Assembly: GCA_039000515.1 (NCBI GenBank)
Contig: JBCFYV010001001.1
Coordinates: 6,749,033 to 6,813,032, forward strand
Reading direction: 5' to 3'
Origin: Timema cristinae
Lineage: Eukaryota; Arthropoda; Insecta; Phasmatodea; Timematidae
DNA: 64,000 bases
The notes under the pieces were generated by a model that worked only from the letters and a program-made list of their open reading frames with translations, had not been told where the DNA came from and ran no database searches. The position numbers were made by a program, and so were the translations under genes. This document shows positions 1 through 10,984 of the stretch, piece after piece; position 1 is the first letter of the stretch, and every line of letters begins with the position of its first letter.

Positions 1-245
1 GGAAATCTTATATACAAGGTTCTAGCTCAATCGTTCACATGGTTTCGGTTATAGTTCCAATAACAGACATACGTTATTTTGAAAACAACTTTTTGATCCA
101 CGTAGCCGTGAGTTCTCGACATCCATCAAAATATCGACCAAGATTTGTTTTAACGGGCGCAATACTTCCTCTCTCTTAGTGGTCGCGATAAAAAAAAAGT
201 AAAAAGATGTGAACGTGATAACATTGAACTATTTTCCAAAAGATC
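1..245 (-). repeat. Repeat family D, copy cut by window edge
   Basis: Diverged copy of an interspersed family also seen at 9620-10325, 33640-34150, 44380-44900, 46360-47115 and 57510-57720. Shared landmarks on the minus strand are a run close to GTATTGTGATCGTCAA, a block about invading 'TTTTGATGGATGTCAACG', and a stretch resembling 'GGCTAAAACTTGGTAT'. The left end lies outside the window. No coding capacity is seen. Confidence 0.6.
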
Positions 246-344
246 GCATGATTTCACCCATGACTTGTTTTTAGCAGGTGAGTCGAACGAGCTTCTACAT
301 AGAAGAGCTCTTGGAGAAGGGGTTTGGGGGAAAGAGAGAGAGGG

Positions 345-400
345 AGAAGTTGACGTCATTCGGTTGCCATGGTTACCACGGAAACGCGAACTACTGCAGT
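345..400. promoter_or_regulatory. Candidate regulatory patch: CRE plus X-box-like sites
   Basis: A perfect palindromic cAMP-response element TGACGTCA sits at 351-358 and is followed at once by GTTGCCATGGTTACC (363-377), which resembles an RFX X-box with one mismatch; a second overlapping imperfect X-box runs into GGAAAC. The patch is GC-rich within A+T-rich DNA. It lies 1.3 kb beyond the 3' end of the TEH gene. Function is inferred from motifs only. Confidence 0.3.
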
Positions 401-559
401 AGTTTGGGGAGGTCAGATTTGTTACACAAGGGAATAGAGTTCAGTAAATAAACTGGAGTTAAGATAATGGTTATTTCACCTTACGTTTTAACGATCCTGT
501 ATCATCTACCATTTTGTTGCTGTTGAAAATAGCTATATTTATAAATTACAGTCCAATTT

Positions 560-800
560 TCATTGGAGTAGCCATTATCTGACAGCTATAAAAGCTACTT
601 GATATACTTTCACGTATTCATATTTCAAGTCATGTGATTTGTATCTGCCACTTACAGTAGATATTAGCACTACCCATAAAATAGCACTTATAAAATAGTA
701 AAATTATATAAATAAACATCACACCGATACAATTTATTTTTATAAAAGGGTGTTCTTTTAAAACAAAATTGAACCATAGATTTTTTTTTCTCTCGGTAGC
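560..800 (+). repeat. Repeat family E copy
   Basis: About 200-bp interspersed repeat with landmarks 'GACAGCTATAAAAG', 'CTACTTGATATACTTTCACG', 'CAAGTCATGTGATTTG' and 'ATAAAATAGCACTTATAA'. Related copies lie at 17155-17350, 50440-50650, 52120-52320 and 55810-56015, with a fragment near 42090-42160. All are in the same orientation. No ORF; class unknown. Confidence 0.6.
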
Positions 801-987
801 TTGATGTGTGGCTAAAACACACATTCTACTTGGATTACATTGCTAGTTTAGTGTTATTATACGTCACTAATCAGGCATGTTACCACACTTTCCCCCAAGA
901 GTTACTGAGAATTGTGTGCTCTAAAAAAAGCCTATAATATATAAAGTCGAGAAGTTAAACTTCACATAATTCAGGGAGTCCCAAAAG

Positions 988-1484
988 TTACCGTGCAGTA
1001 AAGTATCACGTACCTCATTGCTGTTTTTCCTACAACATGTACTGGAAATACCCACCTCGGTGGCGTAGTTGGCTAACGCACTTGTCATGTTGGGCTCGAC
1101 TGCTAAGGACGGGAAAATCTAGGTTCGAATCTCGGTCGGGTGAACTGGGGGGGAGGGGGTTCCTAAATGGGTTTCCACTCTCCCTCCACGCAAATGCGGG
1201 TTCACTTTCTCTTATTCAACCCTCCCAATTTCTAATCCATTAGCGTAATTAGTACTTAAAGCGTATAACCCGAATGGGTAGTAACACGCGGTGCTAAATA
1301 TTATTATTATACTAGAAATGTCCCCCATGGGCCTGAGGACATGTTTGGACACGCCTCTTCATATAATATATTATATCACATGGAGAGGCGTGTCCAAACA
1401 TGTCCTCAGGCCAATGGGGGACATTTCTAGTACATGTTGTAGGAAAAACTGCTATGTGGTACGTGGTACTTTACTGCACGGTAA
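988..1484. mobile_element. Foldback/MITE-like palindromic element, split by a SINE
   Basis: The right half (1310-1484) pairs with the left half (988-1040 plus 1310-1370) as a long, near-perfect inverted repeat. Outer ends are TTACCGTGCAGTAAAGTA at 988 and its complement ending at 1484; the inner arms start at TACTAGAAATGTCCCCCAT (1310) and close on an A+T-rich loop near 1370. The left arm is interrupted by the SINE at 1051-1309. With the SINE removed the element is about 225-240 bp with arms of roughly 110 bp. No ORF, so it is non-autonomous. Confidence 0.8.
1051..1309 (+). mobile_element. tRNA-derived SINE inserted in foldback element
   Basis: Pol III box A (TGGCGTAGTTGG) near 1070 and box B (GGTTCGAATCT) near 1122 are intact. 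The body carries CTCTCCCTCCACGCAAATG and the 3' tail ATAACCCGAATGGGTAGTA, GCGGTGCTAA and a short (ATT)n. It is flanked by an imperfect 11-bp target duplication, tactGgaaatA at 1040-1050 and tactAgaaatG at 1310-1320, both in the arm of the foldback element. The tail is shared with the SINEs listed below. Confidence 0.85.
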
Positions 1485-1640
1485 GTTTACGTTTCACTTA
1501 TATAGTGACATGTTTATACAAATATTCTGGATTTGAATGTTAATACTTTACCAAATAAAGATGGATATTTAATACATAATCATGAGGACTAGGTAAAACC
1601 TATTATTTTAAGTTGGTAACATTTTCTTACGTGACGGATC

Positions 1641-2993
1641 TCAGAGTGCCATGGCTGAGTCCCCCCCACCACCGTCTCCCAAGTTGTTGGTCGACGCGCC
1701 CTTCTCAGTAACGGCCAGATCCTTCCCGGGACATCCCTTGAACCTCATCTTGGCGTCATCGCCCACCACGACAGTCCTCTGACAGAAGACGAGTATGAAG
1801 CAGGACACCACGAACAGGACGGAGGGTAAGGTGCTGGCGAACAGGAACTGACTGTACGTCCCCTCGAGGTCAAATTGGGCGACCACCTTGGAAGGGTCGT
1901 TGTCCGCGTAGAAGCAAGGGAAGCGCGCCCTGGCATTGTGATCGGTCCCGTCTTTGCCGAACTCTCTGAGGAACTCCTTACACTCGTCCTTAAGGGTGTT
2001 GACGCAGCCCTCCATGTTGATGTACAGATGACTCTCGTTGGCTATGAGCAGGTCAGGTTCCGGTGGTGCCACGAAGCGGTCGCGGTCCAGCAGCACCGTG
2101 TTGGTGGTGGACAGGAGACTCAAGTAGGTGAAGTTGGTTAGATCAGTCAGCATCTCCTTCAATAGCAGGGTACCGTTGATGCAATCAGTTGCCTCAACAC
2201 CTCTAGTCGTGTTATCGATGGTGTAACATGACGCCATCAGTACGTTGTCCTGGTCCTCTGTCCATATCTCGCGTTGCCCTTCGACCGTCTCTACCAAAGC
2301 CCGCTGACACTGAGATAGATAAACCTTATCACCGTTTAACAGTATCATGTTCTTGTTCCTGGTGGGTATGTCCACGCACCTGCGGTCACAGTTGTAAGGA
2401 GTCCTAATCTTCTCGCAAGTGCCTCGGTAACAGTTCTGCAAACCATCCAGATCTATGCACGTTATCTTCCCTCTTCTCCCGGAACACTTCAGAGGGAGAT
2501 CCGTGTCTTTAAACACGCACTCGAAGGCGTCCGTGATGTTGATGCAGGTCCCCATGGTGCAGTTGAAGGTACCAGTGAGGTTCCGACACTCGTCGGCGAT
2601 GCAACGACTCCTCTTGGCATTCTCCTGGTCAATACCGTAGCATGTCTTGTTGGCAGTGTTGGTGCAGTTTTGGAAGAGGAGGTCAGTCCCGTTACGACGG
2701 AGGTTCACGTAGATCTGTATGCACGCACCAGAGCTCTTGCTTAGGCACCATTCGCCGCAGGTTCCCCACTCGCAGGTGTCCCGGTGCCAGGCCCTGGTAG
2801 TGGTGCACATTGCAGGGATCTCGGAGATGCCCGACTGAAAGGCGCGGAGGGTCGGCATGTAAACGGCCACCGTCAGATACACCAGGGCCACGCTACTTAG
2901 GACGGCTGTCATCTGGCAGATGCAGATGGTGCCACAGATGCGAGTATCCTGCGGGGGGATGACGAGATCTTCCGGCGGGGTGGGTCTAGGCAT
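1641..2993 (-). CDS. TipE-homologue (TEH) sodium channel auxiliary subunit
   Basis: A single-exon, 450-aa membrane protein of the TipE/TEH family, which bind the Para sodium channel and raise its surface expression and tune its gating. Membrane helices are at about residues 23-46 and 382-405, with a large extracellular loop between. Family hallmarks are the CEWGTCGEWCL motif (74-84) followed by CIQIYVNLR, and FPCFYADNDPSKV (358-370) ahead of the second helix, aligning with FSCFYSQVDPGLV in the tipE product at 42.9 kb. The loop is longer than in TipE and has a cysteine-rich stretch at about 131-206, which may be EGF-like, and about ten N-glycosylation sequons. Length and the extra cysteine region suggest Teh3 or Teh4 rather than Teh1 or Teh2; the exact orthologue is not settled. 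The ATG at 2993 gives a short N-terminal tail before helix 1, as expected. No frameshift or stop interrupts it. A long intronless reading frame fits other insect TEH genes. Confidence 0.92.
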   Translation of the reverse strand: MPRPTPPEDLVIPPQDTRICGTICICQMTAVLSSVALVYLTVAVYMPTLRAFQSGISEIPAMCTTTRAWHRDTCEWGTCGEWCLSKSSGACIQIYVNLRRNGTDLLFQNCTNTANKTCYGIDQENAKRSRCIADECRNLTGTFNCTMGTCINITDAFECVFKDTDLPLKCSGRRGKITCIDLDGLQNCYRGTCEKIRTPYNCDRRCVDIPTRNKNMILLNGDKVYLSQCQRALVETVEGQREIWTEDQDNVLMASCYTIDNTTRGVEATDCINGTLLLKEMLTDLTNFTYLSLLSTTNTVLLDRDRFVAPPEPDLLIANESHLYINMEGCVNTLKDECKEFLREFGKDGTDHNARARFPCFYADNDPSKVVAQFDLEGTYSQFLFASTLPSVLFVVSCFILVFCQRTVVVGDDAKMRFKGCPGKDLAVTEKGASTNNLGDGGGGDSAMAL

Positions 2994-3060
2994 CTTGTCT
3001 AGGTTGGTTCAGGGATCGTCAGGTTCAATATAAAATGTTCAACTTTGTTTGGTGAAGCGT

Positions 3061-4180
3061 CTACAATAAATCAGATACAAAACGTAGTTTTTTAAAACTT
3101 AGAATGTTTGGATCTGGTACAATCCACCGCAATACAGTTAATTGGGATATTTTTTCTTTGTTTGGTCTCGCGTTCATTTACACGACGTCGCTGTTATGAC
3201 AAATTTAAACGAAAATGCCGTAAACATGGTCACACTATATATTTAAACGATGCAACATTCTTAAATGTGCGATAAAATAAGAATCGTTATTAAATTACAT
3301 TAAAAACTATTATATATCTATCACAAGAGCAAGGAGTTAATATTCCTCTCGACTTTAGTTATAAATGTGTGATGGGGTCTAACCGATGGTAATCGTTTAA
3401 TCCGATCGATTATCTCACTGTTTTGACATCGACGCATAGACACCCATCTCTTTCTGTATTTTATCTTATCATCTTATCGATACGGCGATCTTCTAGATCA
3501 CTGGTTTGAGTCTCGTTCCGCACTATATTCACGACTTTACGAGGTCATCGGCTCTATAGCATGTCCTAGACTTTTGAAGTCGTTTTATCTCTAATATTCA
3601 AATACTATGATTCCAACACGTAACACTTTCGACAGTTTTTTTTCAAAGCTTCGTATTCAACACAGTGCTAAGAAACGCAGGTGATAGGTCAAGATAGTGT
3701 GATGTGCTTTTATTCACCGCAAAGAAACAGATAATATAAAAGACGACTTACAGAAATAATGATTAGACAATTGTTAAAATTATAACATTCGATGATTTCT
3801 GTGGGTGGTCCCCGTAGACGATCACTTCTGGGTCGATAGAAAGTGTTACGTATTGGAACGAAGGTTCATTATCCCGATGACGCCGGTCACGTGGGTACAA
3901 GACGTTCGGCAGCGTCTCTCCCATTCAACCCACGAATGGTGCGTCCCCCACGAAATGCCCGGACCGAGTTCTTAGGGTTAGCAAGTCATCACCCCGTTCT
4001 TTGTTCCCGTGTGTCTCGCTGTCGGCTGCGCTTTGGTGCGCAGACTCACCGCCCCCCCCGTTCACAACCATCCCACTGCGCATGCGTCGAGCGATCAATA
4101 GCATCTGCTGCATTGCCGGCAAGACCTGAATGACAAGGTCACACAGGCTAGATGCTTCAAGGTGAGGAGGGGAGTGGGGG
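3061..4180 (-). promoter_or_regulatory. Candidate TEH promoter, 5' exon and leader intron
   Basis: Upstream of the TEH start the DNA is GC-rich at about 3840-4140. On the minus strand there is a perfect arthropod initiator TCATTC (4133-4128), an NRF-1/Ewg-like palindrome TGCGCATGCGTC (4077-4088 on the plus strand), and a strong splice donor G|GTGAGT whose intron would start at 4049. A fitting acceptor, TTTATTGTAG, ends at 3061, 67 nt before the TEH ATG. The region 3061-4049 would be a leader intron; it is A+T-rich and otherwise featureless apart from the GC patch. All of this is inference from motifs. Confidence 0.45.
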
Positions 4181-5590
4181 AATCATTCAATTTTTTACTA
4201 GTGTCGTTAGATCATAATTAAAATAGGATGTCATGGTTCCCTAAGGAAAAAACCTTTATTACATTGTTGGCTATATGATTATATTTCTAATCATTATTAA
4301 TAAATAATTAAATACCCACACAATAGTTTCAAGAACCAGTTAAATTAGTAAAAAAAGCTAGATGAAAGAATATTATGTTTTAAAAATAAATGAATAAATC
4401 ATAATATATGTATTTGACATCTCTTGTCCAAGTAAATGACGAGTTGATTTTATTTATATTGTAATAAGGTGTAGCATTAAAAGTAGGGTTGGAACCCTCG
4501 GAGTCTTATGGATACTATAGATTCGAGGATTCGAGAAAATATAGAATACGAGATGTGAAAAAAAATATATGCATCTAAATTTTGAAATTTAATTAGTTTT
4601 TGAGCTTTAATACTGCTTAATTAGTGGTTCATCTCCCAAAATAACTATAGGGTCAACTTAAAAACCGTATTCCAGACCTTTAGTTTAAAATTTGACTGAA
4701 TTAATGAATTATATAGTGAATAAATTTTAAAAATAATTTACTTTACAGCTAATATTAGTATTTTCTATTATTATTATATTATATTATATTTTCTATCTCC
4801 TCTTATTTCCATAATCTTTTTCAAGATTTGTATTCGAATTTGAAATCTGGGATACGTAGGCACAGTTAAACTGTTAGTATTCGTAAAATAAGTGTTTAGT
4901 CTCAACTATAATTTAATAGATTTGAATAGATATCAAATTGAGGTATACCATTACTTATGAACTAATTAATATATTATTTATTGCAATAATAAAAAATACC
5001 TTAGCAACCTTGACTTTATTTACAGACATAACCCGACTTACAACACTTCGCACTTTCGACACTTCAATAATTGCTGACATATCCTGAACTTGAGCTTTCT
5101 TCGCAGTTATTATACCTTAATGACAGATGCTACCATCAATATCATCATCCAGTGATTTGTATGCTTACCCTTTTTAAAAATATAAGGCTTGCGGTGTTTA
5201 TTTTAGTTACAAATGTACTATTTACGACAGTTAGGTCCGAACAATGACGAATGCAACGGAGTACATGCATCGATAAGTGAAAAAACCCGCATTGCTTCGA
5301 GTTGCGACGATTTTCGAGTTACGACAGTGATCTGGAACCTAAACTGTCGTAAGCGTGGCATGCTTGTACATTGGCAGCATTGTTTGTCGTGTTTAGGAGT
5401 CGCTGGAAGCAACATATCGGTTGTAGAGTCAGTTTTGGTTTGAATCCAGCAACCATTCAGGGATATCCTTAGACTTACACTAGTAATGTAGGAATTAATT
5501 TAAAAGGAAGGTTAACGCCCCCCTTCCCCATTTGCGAGGAGGAATAGTGAAAAACGATTCAGGAAAAACAAAACTAATACATTATTTTTT
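4181..5590. other. A+T-rich intergenic DNA, no gene seen
   Basis: Low-complexity A+T-rich DNA. At about 5205-5440 a less biased stretch has a short open frame, but no family is recognised and codon use is not gene-like. No RNA gene is visible. Confidence 0.6.
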
Positions 5591-5593
5591 TCA

Positions 5594-6030
5594 AAGTGTG
5601 ACCGAGCTATTGTTTGCGGCGCATATCAAGTGGTCCGTGGGATCTCAGGAAGATTAGTAATATTAATAAATTAAATAATATTGATCACATATAACTCAAA
5701 AATTTTAAATGGGAAATATTAAATTATTAAATAACCATATTATGTGATTTTTATTTTCTAGGTAGACAAGTCATGTATAAAACTAAGTCTGTATCAAACT
5801 TAAGTTAACAAATCTGAACTACTATTAACCAAAAATTCCGAGGTTTAGAATGTTAAAAATAATCAAAAATCTATTACTTATTTTTTTCAATCTATTATTA
5901 TTTTATATCAACATTTAAATTAATAAACTTATATTTGTCTTTTATTTATAGTTTAAAAATAGAATTGCCTCAAAATAAAGTTTTTTCCACATTGCTTTCA
6001 AACGTGCGGCACACAGTTTTAGTTTGGTAA
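5594..6030. mobile_element. hAT-like non-autonomous relic
   Basis: Similar in order to the better preserved element at 56759-57186: 'TTCAAAGTGTG' near the left end, an A+T-rich centre with 'TTTATTTATAGT', then a GC-richer right end with 'GTGCGGCACACAG'. Terminal repeats are too worn to fix the ends. Confidence 0.4.
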
Positions 6031-6320
6031 GCGCCACGGTAGCAGAAACTGACTACGCACCCAGGTTGTACGGTAAATCAGAATTAGGAAAGTATATACT
6101 AGTTTTCCCCTGAAGTAACTTCAAATGTTCCAAGGTTAAGAGTTAAAGTTCTTATATTTGTGACCACTTCTAACATTTGTAAATATTTCGTTCACACCCT
6201 TAATAGGTTGGGTAAACCATAACGCGGTGCGAAAAAGCTTGATTTTGTCAAATGTATTTAAAATGCAGCTGACGTTTACTCCAGCTTCATTCATGTTCTT
6301 ATTGAACAGCGACGCATGGA

Positions 6321-6336
6321 GGGGGGGGGGGGGGGG
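6321..6336 (+). repeat. Homopolymer run of 16 G
   Basis: Uninterrupted G run within A+T-rich DNA; can form quadruplex structures and its length is likely to be unreliable in sequencing. Confidence 0.9.
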
Positions 6337-6469
6337 TTGCTCTGGGCTGTGGCTGCAAGGCACACCTAATTCACACCTTTAGTGGAACAATAATATACCC
6401 AATCGTTTAATTAAGGTGTATCAAGACTTATTTACTACAGTGTCTGAATCAATAAAACAAACAATTCAC

Positions 6470-6665
6470 GCCAAATGGTCAAATGGTCTAAGACGTCACT
6501 AGCGAGGAGATCAGGGTTTTAATCAAGCCGTGTTTAGTGAAGGTGGTTTTTTTTAAAGTCCCATTATTCCTACAAGCAAATGTGGTTCCACTTTTCTTAA
6601 AATTCAACCTTCCTTATCCCTAAGCCATACAATCCAAATGGGTAATAAGACGCGGTGAAAAACAA
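6470..6665 (+). mobile_element. tRNA-derived SINE, diverged
   Basis: Head 'AATGGTCTAAGACGTCACTA' resembles the class II tRNA-like head at 39690 and 44080. Body has 'AGTCCCATTATTCCTAC' and 'ATTCAACCTTCCTTATCC'; tail ends GGGTAATAAGACGCGGTG. Box B is degraded. Confidence 0.7.
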
Positions 6666-7154
6666 AACACGTTTGAACCAGTCGTAGAGCAAGGACTTAT
6701 CAAGTCTTTTGAAAGATAGTGCAATTTCTGCAGACACAGCCGCTAGTTCTAACATGTTTGTTTAATATCACTGAATGATTTGTGAAGTAAGTCTGAATAG
6801 TTCTCACGCAATTACAATTTTTATTTTTAAAACCAACCATCTTGTTCTATATTTTTTATTTAAATTTAAGAATTTGTCTGTAGATAAAATCTCATGAGTG
6901 TGTATTAAGGAGAACGGCTACCACAATGATAAAACGAATTGCAGATCTCCAGAAATCCCTTGTTATCTAAGGAATCATTTTTTATTTCAAAATTGGCTTA
7001 ACAAAATGGAACTGAAAGGTATTGACATGATTCAGTTTTAACAATTTGATAATAAATTACATTAAAGCTATAGTTTGTTGCACTAAAATATAGATTAATC
7101 CACAAAAAATATTTATCTAAGTAAAAAGTAAAATATATAGCTAACTAATTATGA

Positions 7155-7420
7155 TTGGACCCGCTTCAGTGACCGAACGGTCTAAAGCGTCACTTTCGTG
7201 TTTGACTGATCTACTGTTGACGGGAATATCGGGTTTTGAATCCCCGTTGGGTCTACTAAGGGTGGTTTGTCCTTAACTCTTTCCCATTATCCTTCACAAA
7301 AATGGGGGTGGGGTGGGGATATCACCTCTAAAAATACTTCGTTCCTCATCCTTATCCAATTAGAGTAATTATCACATACTCGTGTGACATTAACAGTTAG
7401 TAAGACGTGTGATAAAAACA
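7155..7420 (+). mobile_element. tRNA-derived SINE, diverged
   Basis: Head 'GACCGAACGGTCTAAAGCG', box-B-like 'GGTTTTGAATCCCCGTTGGG', body 'TTTCCCATTATCCTTCAC' and a tail ending AGTAAGACGTGTGATAAAAA. Same family as the copy at 44080. Confidence 0.75.
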
Positions 7421-7669
7421 CCTATTTTTTTATTTTTTTATCAAATTAACATCATTTGTTCCTTAACAAGATAATTATTTTGAATAAAATAATATAATTA
7501 TAAGAATAGGGAGGTGTTTTAGTAAATATATTTATTTAAGAGAGAATTAAACTCTTGAAGTACTTGAGACAAGTATTTACGAACGAAGAGAGTTACGCAA
7601 CTTTTTTAAACTAGTTTGAAAACCAATGGAATATATGAACACAAATATAATATTACTAATATTAAACTT

Positions 7670-7830
7670 GCCCTCCGAAGGCATTCCTAGAGAGGGCACC
7701 ATAGCGTCTGGGCGCACCACATTACAGGGTCGATACAAGCCCCGGTGACGTCATACGTCCCTGGACCTAGCCTGGCATACCCCTCCCTGCCCCCCTTCTG
7801 CCACCCATCGAACACACCAACGTGCAGTAT
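7670..7830. promoter_or_regulatory. GC-rich patch with perfect CRE
   Basis: About 160 bp of clearly higher GC than its surroundings, with a perfect TGACGTCA at 7746-7753. No ORF and no repeat similarity noticed in this window. Candidate enhancer or non-coding first exon; inference only. Confidence 0.3.
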
Positions 7831-8339
7831 TAAAGAAAGCTCACAGCGATTCTATCTTGAGAAGAAACATTTTAAAATTTATTCATGACTCATGTCTACC
7901 TTATACTAAAATAGGTCCAGTTGATAATCAACTTTCCTGTGGATTTTGATTGCATACAGTCGTTTCGAAATAAAGTGACGTCCATGAGCACATATATTTC
8001 CTTTTCAGTTTCAGGTTCCTGTGGTTTTGCCTTTAACATTTTTTTTTGTTAACAGAGGTTACACACCTGCTATTGATGTCAATCTTTCAGATTCAAGTTG
8101 ACTATAATTTTGGCCAAAATAAAAAATAAAACGTAGACAGCAAAACTCGTTGACCAAATAAGTTTATAAACATAATAATAGTGAATAATAATGTATTTTC
8201 TGTTTTCCAAGACAAATAAATAATTTTATGTTAATTTACTAATAACTTATTTTGAATAATTTCTCACAAAGTATAATTTTTTTTATCACCAAATATTAAT
8301 ACATGTTAAAGTTATATGCAGTTTATGTACTAACCACGT

Positions 8340-8540
8340 TAGTAAGTTAAAGACGATAAAGGTTTGAATTTAGAGGAAGTGTACCCTAATTGGCATGGTG
8401 TGAGAGTAGAAAATCATTTTGTAAAAACCACCCTCAGTAGATCTGATCGAGATTCAAACCCCGATCTCCCTGTTATCAGCAGTCTAGTTTAACAATAGTG
8501 TGACAATTTTAGATCATGTGGCCACCGAAGCAGGCCACAA
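8340..8540 (-). mobile_element. tRNA-derived SINE, minus strand
   Basis: Read on the minus strand: class II tRNA-like head (GGTGGCCACATGATCTAAAA), box-B-like GGTTTGAATCTCGATCAG, then the common body ending in the A+T tail region. The terminal stem-loop tail is lost. Confidence 0.7.
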
Positions 8541-9064
8541 ACAATAATATACAGTTCTTTGATATATGATATATTATGTAACCTCGACTATTCATAAATA
8601 TCTTTTATGAGAAAATACATCTTATGCATCTTTTATGAAATATCTACTTTATAGAACATGCACTAAGATTTTACCAAAGAAAATGGTGAGGTGTGAAAAG
8701 ATTAACCTGAGCAGGCAAAGAACTTAAAAATATAACTGTCCAATATGAATACACAAATTACACACTTAGGCTTTAACGTAGCTGTGTGTTTTTAATATAA
8801 TGAACAGAGCTGCTTTAGTGACAATATTTCTAAAAATTTCATTGAACATTCGTAAATATTTTTGATATTAATGACGTCCATTTTTATAAACAATATAATA
8901 TACTAAATTTGAAGAAAATGTCATGTAAAACATAATAACATACATTTTATCCAGGGTGGTATCAAATCTCTTAAGAGATATTATATATAGAGAAAAAAAT
9001 CTTTTATAAAATGTTTATGACAGTGTAATACTGGATAAACACCTGCAGTACTTTTACGAATATA

Positions 9065-9285
9065 CTACATCACACGGTCCAGTACTCCTTTGGCCTTATT
9101 GATTTGACTCTCATTGTCTGCCTCTCTACTTTCATCCGCGGTCTTGATTGCTCCCTGGATAACAGAACCTGTCTACCTCCTCAATGTCCTATTTTCCTAT
9201 GCTAAAATCCGTGCTATTGGGAATGTTGAGCCTCATCGCTTTTTTCGTCTTCTTGGCGTTGGTTGATCTATAAGGTCGTTGGATA
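9065..9285 (-). pseudogene. LINE reverse transcriptase C-terminal fragment
   Basis: The minus strand reads KTKKAMRLN and then, after a stop, IEEVDRFCYPGS, which matches the thumb region of RT in non-LTR retrotransposons (usual form: KTK.M, then .VD.F.YLGS). A following NQ.GQRSTGP-like stretch suits the next conserved block. There are at least three stops in about 70 codons and no upstream palm domain, so this is a dead fragment. GC content is above the flanks. Confidence 0.7.
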
Positions 9286-9619
9286 TATGTGATTCACAGA
9301 AAGTCTTTATAAGATTCCCCGTGTTAATATTTAAATTTTATTTTGTGAGTTTTTATAAAATATAGAAACAGAAACAATAAATTCTTAGATAATTACTAAA
9401 ACATTCTTAAATTGTCCCAATATTACTTTTTAAATCATGAAATAGATTTTTGTTAATACATTTTTCTTTTAATTTTTTACAGATCTCTTTAGTTTATTCA
9501 AATAAAATATTCAGTAGGAATATTTCCCCCAGATTGTAGATTAAATAAAATTTACGGTCACACAAACGCTCTCTTCCATCTTAAGATAGAGATATTTAAT
9601 AAAATAGTTAATAAAATAC

Positions 9620-10325
9620 ATTTTTGCAGAAACACTTCATCAAGGGGGACAAATAAAATAAAATAATATGCACTGTTACAGAAACATTGAGAAAATAGGA
9701 ATATTTCTGTCCAACAAAGAGCACAACAATCAATTACATATTTCAAAGTTCTCCATAAAACATGTGTGTGTTTACTTATAGCTAATCAATTATTGGTTTT
9801 CAAATAAAAGAGTTTTTATTTAACAATACTACATCCATTCCATACAATGATAACTGATAAGTTATTTCGTATCTTAAATATTTCTGGAAATATGATCAAA
9901 ATCGAAAATTTCTGCTTATGTTAAGTACCCTCAAAGTCATTTCATGGGAAAATGAAAATTACCACTTTATTTGTAATGTTACACAATGTAGAGTTAAAAA
10001 ATGTTATTACAATCTTAAGAACGGATTTTGAGAAAATTGATTTTGTCTCTTTTTAAACTTTAGTAAACTACCCTTAATTTTAGGGTTAAATTTCTAATTC
10101 CAAAATCTCAATGGGGGGATCTTATGAAAACTCTAGATACCAAGTTTTAGCCCGATCAGTAAAAAGGTTTTCGGCTTTAGTCCGATAAACATACCGACAG
10201 ACGGCATCGCTAGAACTAATTTTTCGGTTTTAGGGGGTCATTAATTGTTGACATTTATCAAAATCTTGAGATTATTGTTTTGACGATCACAATACCTCTT
10301 TCTCCGAGGAGTAAAAGTAAAACTT
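9620..10325 (-). repeat. Repeat family D, long copy
   Basis: Collinear over about 700 bp with 46360-47115. Shared landmarks (plus-strand text): 'TACAGAAACATTGAGAAAAT', 'TTATTTCGTATCTTAAATA', 'TTTAGTAAACTACCCTTAAT', 'TACCAAGTTTTAGCCCGATC' and 'TTTTGACGATCACAATACCT'. No ORF. The minus-strand 5' end lies near 10325; unlike the 46 kb copy no tRNA-like head is recognisable. Confidence 0.75.
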
Positions 10326-10327
10326 CA

Positions 10328-10431
10328 GTGGAAGCATATATAAATCTAGAATATGAAGCATATATAAATCTAGAATATGAAAGCATATGTCAATCTAGAA
10401 TATGAAGCATATGTCAATCTAGAATGTGAAA
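10328..10431 (+). repeat. Short tandem repeat, 24-25 bp unit, four copies
   Basis: Four tandem copies of about 'GAAGCATATATAAATCTAGA' plus ATATG; the last two carry a TATGTCAATC variant. It abuts the end of the repeat D copy. Confidence 0.85.
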
Positions 10432-10984
10432 CAAGAAAAATATAAGTAAAATAGTGTCCTAGTGAAAATAATAAAGAGAGTGTTTACACTCGTCAGCGGA
10501 AGTTTCATAATCACACAAAAAGTGGCTTCACAGAATGTATTTCTCATTGTATTCCCTTTCGTAAGTTGGCGTCTATGTGTGATAGTATTTAGAGTGATCA
10601 GGTGGGCTGAGATAAGATACAACCGAGTTCACAAACAACTTTGCTTCTATTACCTTAAATCTATGATGATGAGACATAGGTAGTCTGCATAGTATGTATC
10701 TTTCAGGTGTTTGTTGGGTGTTCACTGAATATTTCTAATTTATTTAATAATAACCAAGTCCAGCACAATTAATTTTTTTTTTGAGATTAAATAGCCCTAT
10801 TAGCCTTCCGACTGTACAGCAAAATACAAGACTAAATAAGCTCAAATTTTAAAATAGCTTAAGCGCATGAGAACAGACCAATATCTTTCTCACCTTCTTC
10901 TATTACAATCTATGTTAACACTTTGTGTAAAGGTCTTAAGATAGTTTATTGACAACTTCCAGGTATTCTTTTATTAGTGATAAT

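Noticed and set aside
4051..4060. Frameshift or selenocysteine-like signals around the poly-C/G runs
   Set aside because: No coding frame depends on these runs; they are simple homopolymers.
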